Under the pieces are notes generated by a model. The model had not been told where the DNA came from and did not search any database. It saw nothing but the letters and a program-made list of their open reading frames with translations. 64,000 bases of DNA, taken from Sphingomonas vulcanisoli. Its GTDB lineage: Bacteria > Pseudomonadota > Alphaproteobacteria > Sphingomonadales > Sphingomonadaceae. Shown here in pieces: positions 17,237 through 26,137 of the stretch. Every line of letters starts with the position of its first letter. The stretch's first letter is position 1. The position numbers were made by a program, and so were the translations under genes. The DNA is taken from the NCBI RefSeq assembly GCF_011761305.1, contig NZ_JAAOZC010000004.1:304592-368591 (forward strand). The letters run 5' to 3'.

Positions 17237-18684
17237 CTAGGGTGCGCTCCGGCGGCCTTTTCTGTCAGCGTGAAGGATCGAGCCGCGATCCCCAAGCTGC
17301 CGGATTAACCCTGCCACCTCGGCTGCCGGCACCGGCTTGCTGAACAAATAGCCTTGGACCGATGTGCAGCCCAGCCGCCGAAGTTCCGCGAGCTGGCGCT
17401 CCTCCTCCACACCCTCGGCGGTCGTTTCCATGCCGAGCGCGCGGGCGAGATCGACGACCGCGCGGACGATCGCCGAGGCGCCGGGCTGGGTCGCAACGGG
17501 CGTGACGAAAGAGCGATCGATCTTGATCTTATCGAAGGGGAAACTCTGTAAGTAACTGAGCGAAGAATATCCCGTGCCGAAATCATCGAGCGCGACGGCA
17601 CTCCCAGAGTGCGGAGATCGTGGAGCAGCTTCAGCGTCTGATCGGCATTGTCGAGAAACAAGCTCTCGGTGATCTCGATCTCAAGCCGGCGCGGCGGCAA
17701 GCCACTGGACTGCAGGGCTTGCATGACGACCTGCGAAAATCCGGGACGCTGGAACTGCACGGTGGAGACGTTGACCGCAACGCGGATATCACCGCCCCAA
17801 CCCGCCGCCTGACGACACGCCTCGCGCATCACCCAGCCACCCAGTGCAACGATCAGGCCGGTCTCTTCGGCGATCGGGATGAACTCGATCGGCGGCACGA
17901 GACCGCGTGTCGGATGCCGCCAGCGCACCAGCGCCTCGAACCCTGAAATGACGTCGCGCTTCAAATCGATCAGCGGCTGAAAATAGAGTTCCAGTTCGCC
18001 GCTGCTGATCGCATGCTTGAGATCGATCTCGATCGATCGCCGCGCCTGTGCGCGCGCGTTGAGCGCGGCTTCAAAGAAGCGGAAGGTGTTTCGCCCGGAT
18101 TCCTTGGCCTGATGAAGCGCAAGATCGGCGTTGCGCAGCAGGGTCTCGGTATCGTTGCCATTATCCGGTGCCATGGCGATGCCGATCGAGGTGCGGGGAT
18201 CGACCTCATGCTTGTCGATCCGGCCCGCCGGCTGAAGGCTGTCGAGGATCCGGCGGCCAAGCATCTCCACCTCACCGGCGTGGCCGATGCCGCCGGAAAG
18301 CGGCTGAATGACCGCAAACTCATCGCCGCCCAATCGCGCCACAAAGACATCGTCCGGTAGCTCGCTCAGCCGCCCTGCGACGAGACGCAGCAGCTCATCA
18401 CCAACAGGGTGGCCCAGCGCATCGTTGACCGATTTAAAGTGATCGAGATCGAGACAATGCACCGCGACGCCGCCCTGGCGACGCTCGGCGAGCCTCAGCT
18501 CGCGTTCGAGCTGCTCGTGGAACAGCGCGCGGTTAGGCAGCCCGGTCAGCACGTCGTTGAATTCGCTAAAGACCGTGTTCGGGCGCCGCGTCAAATTCAC
18601 AAAGAGGGAAACGACTTGCGGTGCAGCCAGACTATGTCGAACTCGTCTCCACACGATGCAGGCTCGCCAAACCTCGCGTTTCAA
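17237..18684 (-). pseudogene. GGDEF-EAL cyclic-di-GMP protein, frameshifted
   Basis: This is a bifunctional cyclic-di-GMP turnover protein. The GGDEF domain starts abruptly at DVLTGLPNRALF and has an intact LGGDEFAVIQ. The EAL domain shows YFQPLIDL, GFEALVRWRHP, NVSTVQFQRPGF and EIEITES. After LHDLRTLGV one base is lost near 17597-17601. The family sequence then resumes in another frame as VALDDFGTGYSSLSYL and continues to TTAEGVEEERQLAELRRLGC and GYLFSKPVPA. No sensory domain precedes GGDEF, and the frame overlaps the phosphatase gene by 53 nt, so the true start is uncertain (GTG near 18639 is possible) and the N-terminus may be lost. It is a pseudogene or carries a sequencing error. Confidence 0.8.
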
Positions 18685-19933
18685 CCGTTCGCTCTTTCAC
18701 CAGATGGTCGAAGGCTTCCGCCTTGCAGATAGTCTCATCACCGGAAGAGCCGCAGCCGGGCAAGGAGAGATAGATCTTGATCGGAGGCGCACTCGGGGCA
18801 AGTGGCGTCAGGGCGCGCATCTGCTCTGGCGTCTGCACTTCGTAGAATAGCCGGACGAAGCGTCGGCCCTTCGCGTCGTGCAGCCCTTCGAAGCCGAGGG
18901 TCGCGCCGGGCGGCGGATCGTCGCGTGGATAATCACCCGCGCTCCAATGCAGATCGAGCGCGCCGCCCAGATAAGCGAGCGTCGTATCGTGGCCGACGAA
19001 GACGCTGAGCTTCGGCGCCTTGCCCGATGCATCCAGCGTCTCGACGATGCGGCGCAGCAGCGGCGCCGCACCTCGGGCAGCAATATAGGGCGAGCGGTGC
19101 AACAGGCTGAACTCGGCAGGGTGGAGCGCCAGCGCCGCCATAATGCCGGCGCGGTCGATCCGGCCGAAGCCGACCTCCGCCATCGGCTTCCCTTCCAGAT
19201 ATTCGAGCAGCAGTATCTCGGAAAGCGTCGAGCCAGACGCCATCGCACCCTTTAGCTTCGGCGCGCCCCTGCCCTGTTCGATTACCGTCGGCAGATCGGA
19301 CAGCGCGCAGGAGGCACCCCCCGACGGCGGGCAGAGCGTGGCGGCACAGCAATCGCCCAGCACCGCCTGCAGTCGATCCAGTTCGGCGCGATGCGCGTCG
19401 GCAACCGCTTGCACACCGCCCGGCCCCACCCAGGCCTCAATCGCAGCAACGGCCTTCGTTGCGTCGAAATCGACCGTGCCGGTCTGGATCGGTGAGAAGA
19501 ACGGATCGTCGTTGCCAGCTTCATGGCCTGTCTTCAAACCGCAGCCGGGCGAAAGGCCTTCCGCAAACGCCTCTCCGGTCTTCACCGTGCGCTCGTCCGT
19601 ATCCGCCCAGATGCTGACGGTATCCGGGGCGAGGCAGCCGTTGGCGGCAAACAGGCCGGCCGCGGCATAGTCCTGACGCTCGAACCCGGCGAGCAGGCGG
19701 ATCGCCTCGGCACCGTGTGGCGTGAGATAAGCGGTTGGCACCGGCCATTGCGGCCACGCGGAACGGGTGAACCCTTCCGGCAGCGGCGGCGCCTTGGTGG
19801 GCGGGCGAATGCCATGGCGCATCACCAGCACCACCCGATCCAGGATCAGCCTGTCCGCGCGAGCGGGCGCGGAGCCGGCGATCAGCGTTGCCAGAATGGC
19901 GATTATCACCGTCCGAGCACCCGCTCGCCGCAT
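18632..19933 (-). CDS. Secreted histidine-type acid phosphatase (phytase-like)
   Basis: This 433-aa enzyme belongs to histidine acid phosphatase branch 2 (AppA/glucose-1-phosphatase type). The signal peptide is TVIIAILATLIAGSAPARA. The catalytic motif RHGIRPPTK (about residue 38) carries the phosphohistidine, and the proton-donor motif is GHDTTLAYLGG. At least eight cysteines suggest disulfides in the periplasm. The likely substrates are phosphomonoesters such as inositol or sugar phosphates. Its ATG overlaps the stop of the TBDR gene upstream (TGATG), so the receptor and phosphatase are co-translated. The expected role is to free phosphate, or to process what the receptor imports. Confidence 0.9.
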   Translation of the reverse strand: MRRAGARTVIIAILATLIAGSAPARADRLILDRVVLVMRHGIRPPTKAPPLPEGFTRSAWPQWPVPTAYLTPHGAEAIRLLAGFERQDYAAAGLFAANGCLAPDTVSIWADTDERTVKTGEAFAEGLSPGCGLKTGHEAGNDDPFFSPIQTGTVDFDATKAVAAIEAWVGPGGVQAVADAHRAELDRLQAVLGDCCAATLCPPSGGASCALSDLPTVIEQGRGAPKLKGAMASGSTLSEILLLEYLEGKPMAEVGFGRIDRAGIMAALALHPAEFSLLHRSPYIAARGAAPLLRRIVETLDASGKAPKLSVFVGHDTTLAYLGGALDLHWSAGDYPRDDPPPGATLGFEGLHDAKGRRFVRLFYEVQTPEQMRALTPLAPSAPPIKIYLSLPGCGSSGDETICKAEAFDHLVKERTVETRGLASLHRVETSST

Positions 19934-22473
19934 CACAGCGACACCGAGAGGTTTGCGAACACCGAGCGGCCCGGGATCGTCCAGTAGAGGATTTCCTTGG
20001 TATCCTTAGAGGTTCCGGCGGTGTCGTAGGGCGCGCGGTGATTGAACAGGTTGCTGACCTTCACGCTTAGCGTGACGTCCTTCTTCATATCGAGCAGCTT
20101 GTTGAGGTGCCAGCCGGCGGCGAGATCGAACGTGCCATAGCTCGCAAAATGATAGCCGGGGAGATTCTGGAAGACGATCCCGCCGCTGGCATCGGTGCTG
20201 GCCGAAATATCGCCGCCCGCGCCCCAGCGCGGCCCGATGAATTTGCCGATGAAGGAAGCGTAGGGCCCTTTGTGCTGATCGTAGAGGATGCCGGCCGCCG
20301 CCGTCCAGCGAGGCGCCTCGGCGATCCACACATGCGTACCCTTGTACCGGGCCTCATTGTAAGTAGCGTTGCCATAGAGCGACCAGCCATGGCCAACGAC
20401 ATATTGCGCCTCCAGTTCAACACCCTTGTAGACCGCGCCACCGGCGTTGACCGGCACGGACAGGATACCCAGCGTGCCGCCTTCATCGACATTGACCGTG
20501 TTGAGGAAGTTCTTGAAATCGATCACATAGGCATCGAGCGACGCCACCAGCTTGCCGAAATGGCCGGCGGTCCCGATCTGGTAGTTGATCGTCTGTTCCG
20601 GCTTGATGTCGGGGATTTCGCCCTTGATCTGCAAGGTGGAATAAGGCGGCGCCAGGAAGCCCTTGGCGATCTGCGCGTAAGCGGTCCAGCTTTCGGTTAT
20701 CTTATAGTTCGCCGCGATCGATGGTTGCCAGTCGGTGTAAGTTTTATCCGTCTTCTGCGGCCCCTTGATGCCCTTCTGGAAATAGGCATCGACCGACCGA
20801 TCGAAGCTCGTGTAGCGCACGCCCGGCGTGACCGTCAGCCCGTCGAGCGGCTTCCAGGCCAGTTCGAGATAGGGTTGAAGCGTCGTGATATAATCACTGT
20901 ATAGATAGGCGAGCGGTGAATTCTTCCCGGTGGAGGGATCGATCCCGGCGTTGAGCGGCACCCCGAAACGTCCGCCCACCGGCGTGCCGGCCTGATAGAA
21001 GACCGCCGAGTAAGACGTGCGCTTGTCATCCGTATGTTCGCCCCACAGGCCGAAGCGCAGCGTGCCGAGCCCGACGATATCGTCTGACACGCGCAGGACG
21101 CCGCCCGCGGTGCGGAAATGGGCGAAGGTGGTGGTGCCGCCGATATCGCCCTTGATCGTGCCCGTTTTGGCGTTGCCGCTCGCCAGATCGATATATTTGA
21201 CGCTGGCATTGGCCGGGTTGGGATCGGTCGGGTCGGTGGTCTTGGACGAATTGTGCGTGAAGGAGGTGGTGTAGCCCGTAGCGTCAATCGTCCAGCCGCC
21301 GCCGGGCGTGATTTTCAGGCGGACATATTCGAAGTCCGAATAATAATCGCTCGGCTGATATCGGTAGAAGTTCTGCCCTGCCGGATTGTCGCCCAGCCCG
21401 TAGTTCAAGCCGTATTTATTGATGTTCGCCAGCGTGTTGCCCTGCGTCGTATATTCGAACGCATGGTTCCAGTTGGCGTTGATCGTCAGCGTCGCGATCG
21501 GGGAAAGATCGACCACATATTTGCCCGCGGCATTGGTACGCTTTTCATGGGAATGGGTGAGATAGCCGTCGCTCTCCTCTTGTTGAAAATCGACGTAGAA
21601 CTTGCCGAGCGATGCGCCGTGCGACTTGATCTCACCCGAATCCAGCTCGCCGCCGATCGCCCGCGTATTGAAGCTACCGTATGTGCCATAGGGGTTGACG
21701 GTGAACTCATCGCCCGGATCCTTGGACCGAAACCCGATCGTGCCGCCGAATGTGGCGTTGCCGATCTGGGAGGCGGTGCCGGGGCCGCGATCGATCTCGG
21801 CATCGCGCAGATCATGGGCGATGAACAGGGCGGAGGAGGTATGATGAAGATCGCTGGAATCGCCGAACGGGATTCCGTCATAGGTCATATTGATCTGGCC
21901 GCTCTGGTCCTGGAAGCCGCGCAGCGACAGGCCTTCGTTCTTGCCGAGCCCGGGACCGTTGGGGCTTTGCGCCCAGACGCTGGGCGCGAATTTGACGATA
22001 TCGTCGAAGCTTGCCAGCGGAATGATGTTGTTCCGGATGAAGTCCTTGTCGATCACGGAGGTCGGCTGGATCACGTCGAGAGGCAGGTTGGAGGGCGAGA
22101 CGCGGATCGCTTGTGCGACGACGACGATTTCCCGGTCCCTGGTGCCGTCATTGGGGCCTGTCGCGGAATCGGCCTCAACCGCCTTGAGGCTGATCGTCCG
22201 GTCGTCCCGTGCGCCGATGCTGAGCCCTGTGCCGGTGAGGAGTTGGCCCAGCGCCACATCGACGTCCATGCGCCCCTTCACCGCGCCGGTGCGGCGCCCG
22301 GCCAGCTTCGCCGCCGGCGCCACGATCTGTACCCCCGCCTGGCGAGCGAAGGCGGGGATCGCCGTTACCGCCGGCTGCGCCGGCACATCGAAATCCCGCA
22401 ACTGGGCCCAGGCCGGCTGCGCCGCCGCAATGGCGACAACCGACACGGTCGTCGCCCAACCAATATTCCGCAT
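19933..22473 (-). CDS. TonB-dependent receptor with N-terminal STN signalling domain
   Basis: This is an outer-membrane transporter of 846 aa. The signal peptide is followed by a STN domain (VPAQPAVTAIPAFARQAGVQI, about residues 28-100), which contacts a FecR-type anti-sigma factor. The plug contains SLRGFQDQSGQINMTYDGIPFGD and IDRGPGTASQIGNATFGGTIGF. The 22-stranded barrel ends in GRSVFANLSVSL. The ECF sigma/FecR pair upstream implies signalling-controlled expression. The plug region closely resembles that of the second receptor at 52762, suggesting related ligands. Coupling to a phosphatase suggests an organophosphate ligand (inference). Confidence 0.92.
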   Translation of the reverse strand: MRNIGWATTVSVVAIAAAQPAWAQLRDFDVPAQPAVTAIPAFARQAGVQIVAPAAKLAGRRTGAVKGRMDVDVALGQLLTGTGLSIGARDDRTISLKAVEADSATGPNDGTRDREIVVVAQAIRVSPSNLPLDVIQPTSVIDKDFIRNNIIPLASFDDIVKFAPSVWAQSPNGPGLGKNEGLSLRGFQDQSGQINMTYDGIPFGDSSDLHHTSSALFIAHDLRDAEIDRGPGTASQIGNATFGGTIGFRSKDPGDEFTVNPYGTYGSFNTRAIGGELDSGEIKSHGASLGKFYVDFQQEESDGYLTHSHEKRTNAAGKYVVDLSPIATLTINANWNHAFEYTTQGNTLANINKYGLNYGLGDNPAGQNFYRYQPSDYYSDFEYVRLKITPGGGWTIDATGYTTSFTHNSSKTTDPTDPNPANASVKYIDLASGNAKTGTIKGDIGGTTTFAHFRTAGGVLRVSDDIVGLGTLRFGLWGEHTDDKRTSYSAVFYQAGTPVGGRFGVPLNAGIDPSTGKNSPLAYLYSDYITTLQPYLELAWKPLDGLTVTPGVRYTSFDRSVDAYFQKGIKGPQKTDKTYTDWQPSIAANYKITESWTAYAQIAKGFLAPPYSTLQIKGEIPDIKPEQTINYQIGTAGHFGKLVASLDAYVIDFKNFLNTVNVDEGGTLGILSVPVNAGGAVYKGVELEAQYVVGHGWSLYGNATYNEARYKGTHVWIAEAPRWTAAAGILYDQHKGPYASFIGKFIGPRWGAGGDISASTDASGGIVFQNLPGYHFASYGTFDLAAGWHLNKLLDMKKDVTLSVKVSNLFNHRAPYDTAGTSKDTKEILYWTIPGRSVFANLSVSL

Positions 22474-22562
22474 GGCATTCCCCGCTCGCTACCGGCTCCG
22501 GAAGGCGCCGTCACAGGGTAGATGCGGGGGCGCGGCATCTCCGCCACCGCCCCCTGCGAGAA

Positions 22563-23612
22563 TTATTGCGCCTGTGATTCCATCAGGCGGATTGCGCCGC
22601 CGTCATCCTGCACGGTCGCATTCAGGCTGACGGCAACAGCGCGGGCGAAACCGCGGGGATCGCTGGCCGCGAACAAACCTGAAATCGGCTGTTGAGCGAG
22701 GGCCTGGCCGTCCACCTCGATCGCCGGCCCACCATAGCGGCGGAAGCGAGACACGGCGTCGGCCAGCGTCTCGCCCTCGAAAGCCAGCATGCCATCGCGC
22801 CACGCCAGGGCGCGTTGCAAGGCATCCGGCGCGACCGACGCCACGATGCCGATCGGGGCGCCCATCGGCGCCTTGTCCGGCAGGATTGCGCGCATGTTGG
22901 GGATCAAATCGAGCTGCTGCCCTCCGGCAGCCTTTCGGCTGACCGCGACGTGCCCCTGGCTCACGATCACGGCAATCGGCGCGCCGGCCAGAGCGCGCAC
23001 GGAAAAGGCCGTACCGATCACCCGCACCGTCACGTCCCGTGCATGGACCAGGAATGGCCGGGCCCTGTCATGCGTCACTTCAAAATAGGCCATGCCGGAC
23101 ACCAACCGGACGGTTCGCGCTGTGCCGGAGAAAGCCGTTTCGATGACGCTATCGGTATCGAGCGTTACCATAGAACCATCCCCGAGCGGGATACGCCGAA
23201 TTTCACCGACATTGCTCGTTAACCGCCGCCCGCGATCAAGCAGGCGCGGAACCGCGATCACACCGATCGCCAGGGACGCTGCAATCGCCGATCCCCCGGT
23301 AAGCACCGCGCGGCGGTTGGTAATCCTTGCCCATCGTCCAAATTCTGGTGCGGGCTCGGCATCTCCTTCGGTCAGCGACTGGCCGAGCGAAGCCGCGCGA
23401 TCGGCGTGGAGCCAGATGGCCTTTGCGCGCGCCAAAGCACCCCGGCGCCGCGCATCCCCAGCCAGCCACGCTTCGACTTCGGCCTGCTCGGTTTCGCTTA
23501 GTCCACGATCGAGTCGCGCCACCCATTCGGCGGCAATATCGTCAATAGTCCCTGCGGGCTCGCGACGTTTTAACGGCAGAGACTGATCCTCGTTCACAGT
23601 GCATGGATGCAT
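22563..23612 (-). CDS. FecR-family anti-sigma factor
   Basis: This is an inner-membrane anti-sigma regulator (about 349 aa). The cytoplasmic part has the FecR N-terminal pattern EWVARLDRGLSETEQAEVEAWLAGDARRRGALARAKAIW. One membrane segment (LTGGSAIAASLAIGVIAVPRLL) leads to a periplasmic FecR domain with VGEIRRIPLGDGSMVTLDTDS and AYFEVTHDRARPFLVHA. The C-terminal part has the DAVSRFRRYGG motif of the STN-contact domain. It overlaps the sigma gene by about 70 nt at ATG 23612; GTG 23633 and GTG 23597 are other possible starts. It should relay receptor occupancy to the ECF sigma factor. Confidence 0.9.
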   Translation of the reverse strand: MHPCTVNEDQSLPLKRREPAGTIDDIAAEWVARLDRGLSETEQAEVEAWLAGDARRRGALARAKAIWLHADRAASLGQSLTEGDAEPAPEFGRWARITNRRAVLTGGSAIAASLAIGVIAVPRLLDRGRRLTSNVGEIRRIPLGDGSMVTLDTDSVIETAFSGTARTVRLVSGMAYFEVTHDRARPFLVHARDVTVRVIGTAFSVRALAGAPIAVIVSQGHVAVSRKAAGGQQLDLIPNMRAILPDKAPMGAPIGIVASVAPDALQRALAWRDGMLAFEGETLADAVSRFRRYGGPAIEVDGQALAQQPISGLFAASDPRGFARAVAVSLNATVQDDGGAIRLMESQAQ

Positions 23613-24147
23613 CGGAACAGGCTTTTCCGCCACGGCCGAATTGCTGCATCAACATTCTTATGCCGCGCATGATGTGTTTTTCCACCGTATTCTCGGAAAG
23701 CTTCATGGCAGCGGCCACCTCGCGCTGCGACAGGCCCTCGACCCGGCGGAGGTGAAATGCCCGCCGCGTCTGGGCGGGCATCGCGGCGATCGCGTCGGCG
23801 ACACGTGTAAGCTCATCCCGCCCCAATGCATATTGCTCGGGCGTCGGCTCGTCTGCGACGGAAGCCAGCCGATCCAGATCCGCAAAGGAACCGATCGGCA
23901 CCACGCGGGATCGCCGCAAATCCTGAAGCAAAATCGACCTGGCGACCTGAAAGGCATAGGCACGCGGGTTTTGGATGCCTGTCACATCCGCGCACGTCGC
24001 AAGAACGGCGTAGGTCTCCTGCACCAGATCATCGACGCGGTCCGGTCCTAGCCCCGCAAGACGCCCCAGCCATTTCCGCAAGGCCGGCTCGTGCGGCAGA
24101 ACGTGGTTGGCGAGCCAGAGGCTGCGATCGTCGCGGAGGCAATCCAT
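23542..24147 (-). CDS. FecI-like ECF sigma factor
   Basis: The 201-aa protein has sigma region 2 (DRVDDLVQETYAVLATCADVTGIQNPRAYAFQVARSILLQDLRRSR) and region 4 (AIAAMPAQTRRAFHLRRVEGLSQREVAAAMKLSENTVEKHIMRGIRML). The order sigma, FecR, STN-receptor is the classical cell-surface signalling arrangement. The sigma factor should direct transcription of the receptor-phosphatase genes when ligand binds. The 124-nt gap upstream holds no recognised gene. Confidence 0.92.
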   Translation of the reverse strand: MDCLRDDRSLWLANHVLPHEPALRKWLGRLAGLGPDRVDDLVQETYAVLATCADVTGIQNPRAYAFQVARSILLQDLRRSRVVPIGSFADLDRLASVADEPTPEQYALGRDELTRVADAIAAMPAQTRRAFHLRRVEGLSQREVAAAMKLSENTVEKHIMRGIRMLMQQFGRGGKACSDASMHCERGSVSAVKTSRARRDY

Positions 24148-24271
24148 GCCTTCGCTTTCGCGGCCTAATGTTACAGTTCAAAGTGCGTGAGTATCGAATG
24201 AGGCGTTTAAGCGTTTGACGGGTCGTCGGGCTTCAACCTCGAGGGGATATCTCTGGGTGAAACAGCACCCC

Positions 24272-25078
24272 TCAACCCAGCGCAATTTGGTCTGGCGACG
24301 CCCCCGGCCCCTCTCCGCTATCGAGTCTCGCTTCCAACTGCTCAACAGCGTCGGACAAACATTGCGTTACGAGGTGTTCATGTCGTCCGTCGAGGCGCGG
24401 TTCGGGGACCGATACGCTGATGATGCCCACCAGCGCGCCCGCGGCGTGCACCGCCATGGCAAAGCCCGCGACGCCGATCGCGAATTCGCTGTTGGACCGC
24501 CCTAGCCCGGTCTCGCGCACGATCGCAGTTGCAGCGCGTAGCGCATCGGGATCGGTAATCGTGTTGGCCGTGAACGCCTTCAGCTCCACCCGCGCCAGAT
24601 AGGCATCGAGCGCATTCTGATCCATTTCGGCGAGCGCGACCTTGCCGGCGGCGAACGCATAAAGCGGCGCAACATGATTGGGTGCGATGCGGTAGCTTAG
24701 CGCGTGGGTCCCGCTTTCCACGGCCACGCCGCGCGCCATATCGTCTTCGACCACGTAAAAGGCCGTGAATTCGTTGGTCCTGTCGCTCAGCGCGCGGATT
24801 ACCGGGCGGACGCTTTCGGTCAGCCACGTCCGACGCGCCGCCCGACCGGCGATGATGCCGGGCATACGGCCGAGCCGATACCGGTTTTCGGACGGCGTCT
24901 CCTCTACATAACCGCGCAGGATCAACTGACCCATAAGATGGAACAGACTGCTGCGTGGGATGCCCAGGCGTGTCATCAGTTCGATGAAAGATGGCGCATC
25001 AGGCGCCTCCGCCAACAGTTCCAGCACGTCCAGCGCGCGCTTGACCGATTTCACCGACCCATCTAACGCTGGTTTCAT
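24272..25078 (-). CDS. IclR-family transcriptional regulator
   Basis: The 268-aa protein has an N-terminal winged helix (SVKSVKRALDVLELLAEA...SFIELMTRLGIPRSSLFHLMGQLILRGYVEE) and the C-terminal effector-binding IclR domain (NHVAPLYAFAAGKVALAEM, GVAGFAMAVHAAGALVGIISVSVP). It is divergent from the DapA-family/MFS/aldehyde-dehydrogenase operon. The 47-nt gap between them contains an 18-bp palindrome that is a likely operator, so it probably controls that operon and itself. The effector is unknown. Confidence 0.93.
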   Translation of the reverse strand: MKPALDGSVKSVKRALDVLELLAEAPDAPSFIELMTRLGIPRSSLFHLMGQLILRGYVEETPSENRYRLGRMPGIIAGRAARRTWLTESVRPVIRALSDRTNEFTAFYVVEDDMARGVAVESGTHALSYRIAPNHVAPLYAFAAGKVALAEMDQNALDAYLARVELKAFTANTITDPDALRAATAIVRETGLGRSNSEFAIGVAGFAMAVHAAGALVGIISVSVPEPRLDGRHEHLVTQCLSDAVEQLEARLDSGEGPGASPDQIALG

Positions 25079-25089
25079 GAATTGAAACT

Positions 25090-25107
25090 AGTTCACATAT
25101 GTGAACT
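25090..25107. promoter_or_regulatory. Palindromic operator, probable IclR target
   Basis: AGTTCACATATGTGAACT is a perfect 18-bp palindrome in the divergent gap between the IclR gene and the DapA-family gene. It is 12 nt from the regulator start and ends 5 nt before the AAGGAG ribosome-binding site of the other gene. Confidence 0.7.
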
Positions 25108-25125
25108 TAGCAAGGAGAAATGGCG

Positions 25126-26124
25126 ATGGCGGCTGCGTTTCCGCATTTTACCCCCGAGGGCGTCATCCCGGCGGTGTTGTTGCCTTTCCTTGACGACTTC
25201 AGCATCGATGAGGCGTCGTTCCGCCAGCATCTGCGCGATGTGGCCGCTGTTCGCGGCTTGGCCGCGCTGACCGTCAACGCGCATTCGACCGAGGTCGCCA
25301 CCTGCAGCTTCGACGAGCAGACGCGCGTGCTCGCCACGACGATGGATGAGGTTGGCGACGTGCTGCCGGTGGTCGCCGGCGTGGCCAGCGAGAGCACGCT
25401 TCAAGCGAAGAAGATCGCCAAGATGTCGGCCGATGCGGGCGCCTCGGCCTTGCTGGTCTTTCCCCCGCGGGTTTTCTTCGAGGGCGCGATGCATCGTCCG
25501 GCGATGATCCTCGATTATTATCGGAACATCGCAGAGGTCACCGATCTGCCGCTCATTCTGTTCCAGTTCCCGGCCGGCAAGGGCGGCGCGACGCCGCTCA
25601 CCACGCTCGCGCAATTGGCGGAAGAGATGCCCAGCCTGCAGGCGATCAAGGATTATGCCAACGATCCGGTCACGGTCGAGCGCAACTACCGGTTCCTTCA
25701 CGCGCTGCCCCGCCCGATCAAGGTTCTCTCCACGCACACAGCCTGGCTGATGGGATCGCTGGTATTGGGCTGCGACGGTCTGTTGTCGGGATCGGGCAGC
25801 ACCATCGCTGCGTTGCAGGTTGAATTGTTCGAGGCGATCAAGCGCGGCGACCTGTTCGCCGCGCAGGCGGTCAATGACCGCATGTATCACGTCACCCGGC
25901 TGTTTTACGCCGACCCTTTCTGCGATATGCACAACCGTATGAAGCATGCGCAGGTATTGCTTGGCAGGTTGCCGAGCGCGCTGCCGCGCCAGCCGCTGTT
26001 GCCGCTCGAACAGTCGGAGATCGATCGCATCGCCGAGGGACTTACCGCCGCGGGGCTGATGCCGACAACCGCCTCGCCCTCGGATCAAGGGGTCGCCGCC
26101 GCGCGCCAGACGGTCGCCGCATGA
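25126..26124 (+). CDS. Dihydrodipicolinate synthase (DapA) family aldolase/dehydratase
   Basis: This is a TIM-barrel class I aldolase-fold enzyme (332 aa) using a Schiff-base lysine, visible in LQAIKDYANDP (about residue 175). The usual DapA start GVIPAVLLPF is followed by LAALTVNAHSTEV in place of the canonical GTTGE phosphate/carboxylate motif, so it is unlikely to be the lysine enzyme. The operon with MFS, aldehyde dehydrogenase and IclR regulator indicates catabolism: cleavage or dehydration of a 2-oxo acid to give an aldehyde oxidised by the next enzyme. ATG 25126 lies 8 nt after AAGGAG; ATG 25120 is too close. Confidence 0.85.
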   Translation: MAAAFPHFTPEGVIPAVLLPFLDDFSIDEASFRQHLRDVAAVRGLAALTVNAHSTEVATCSFDEQTRVLATTMDEVGDVLPVVAGVASESTLQAKKIAKMSADAGASALLVFPPRVFFEGAMHRPAMILDYYRNIAEVTDLPLILFQFPAGKGGATPLTTLAQLAEEMPSLQAIKDYANDPVTVERNYRFLHALPRPIKVLSTHTAWLMGSLVLGCDGLLSGSGSTIAALQVELFEAIKRGDLFAAQAVNDRMYHVTRLFYADPFCDMHNRMKHAQVLLGRLPSALPRQPLLPLEQSEIDRIAEGLTAAGLMPTTASPSDQGVAAARQTVAA

Positions 26125-26137
26125 TGGCTTGCCGGCG

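Noticed and set aside
21118..22521. A 467-codon open frame opposite the TonB receptor at 19933-22473
   Set aside because: The receptor strand shows clear signal, plug and barrel features, and the opposite translation has no domain.
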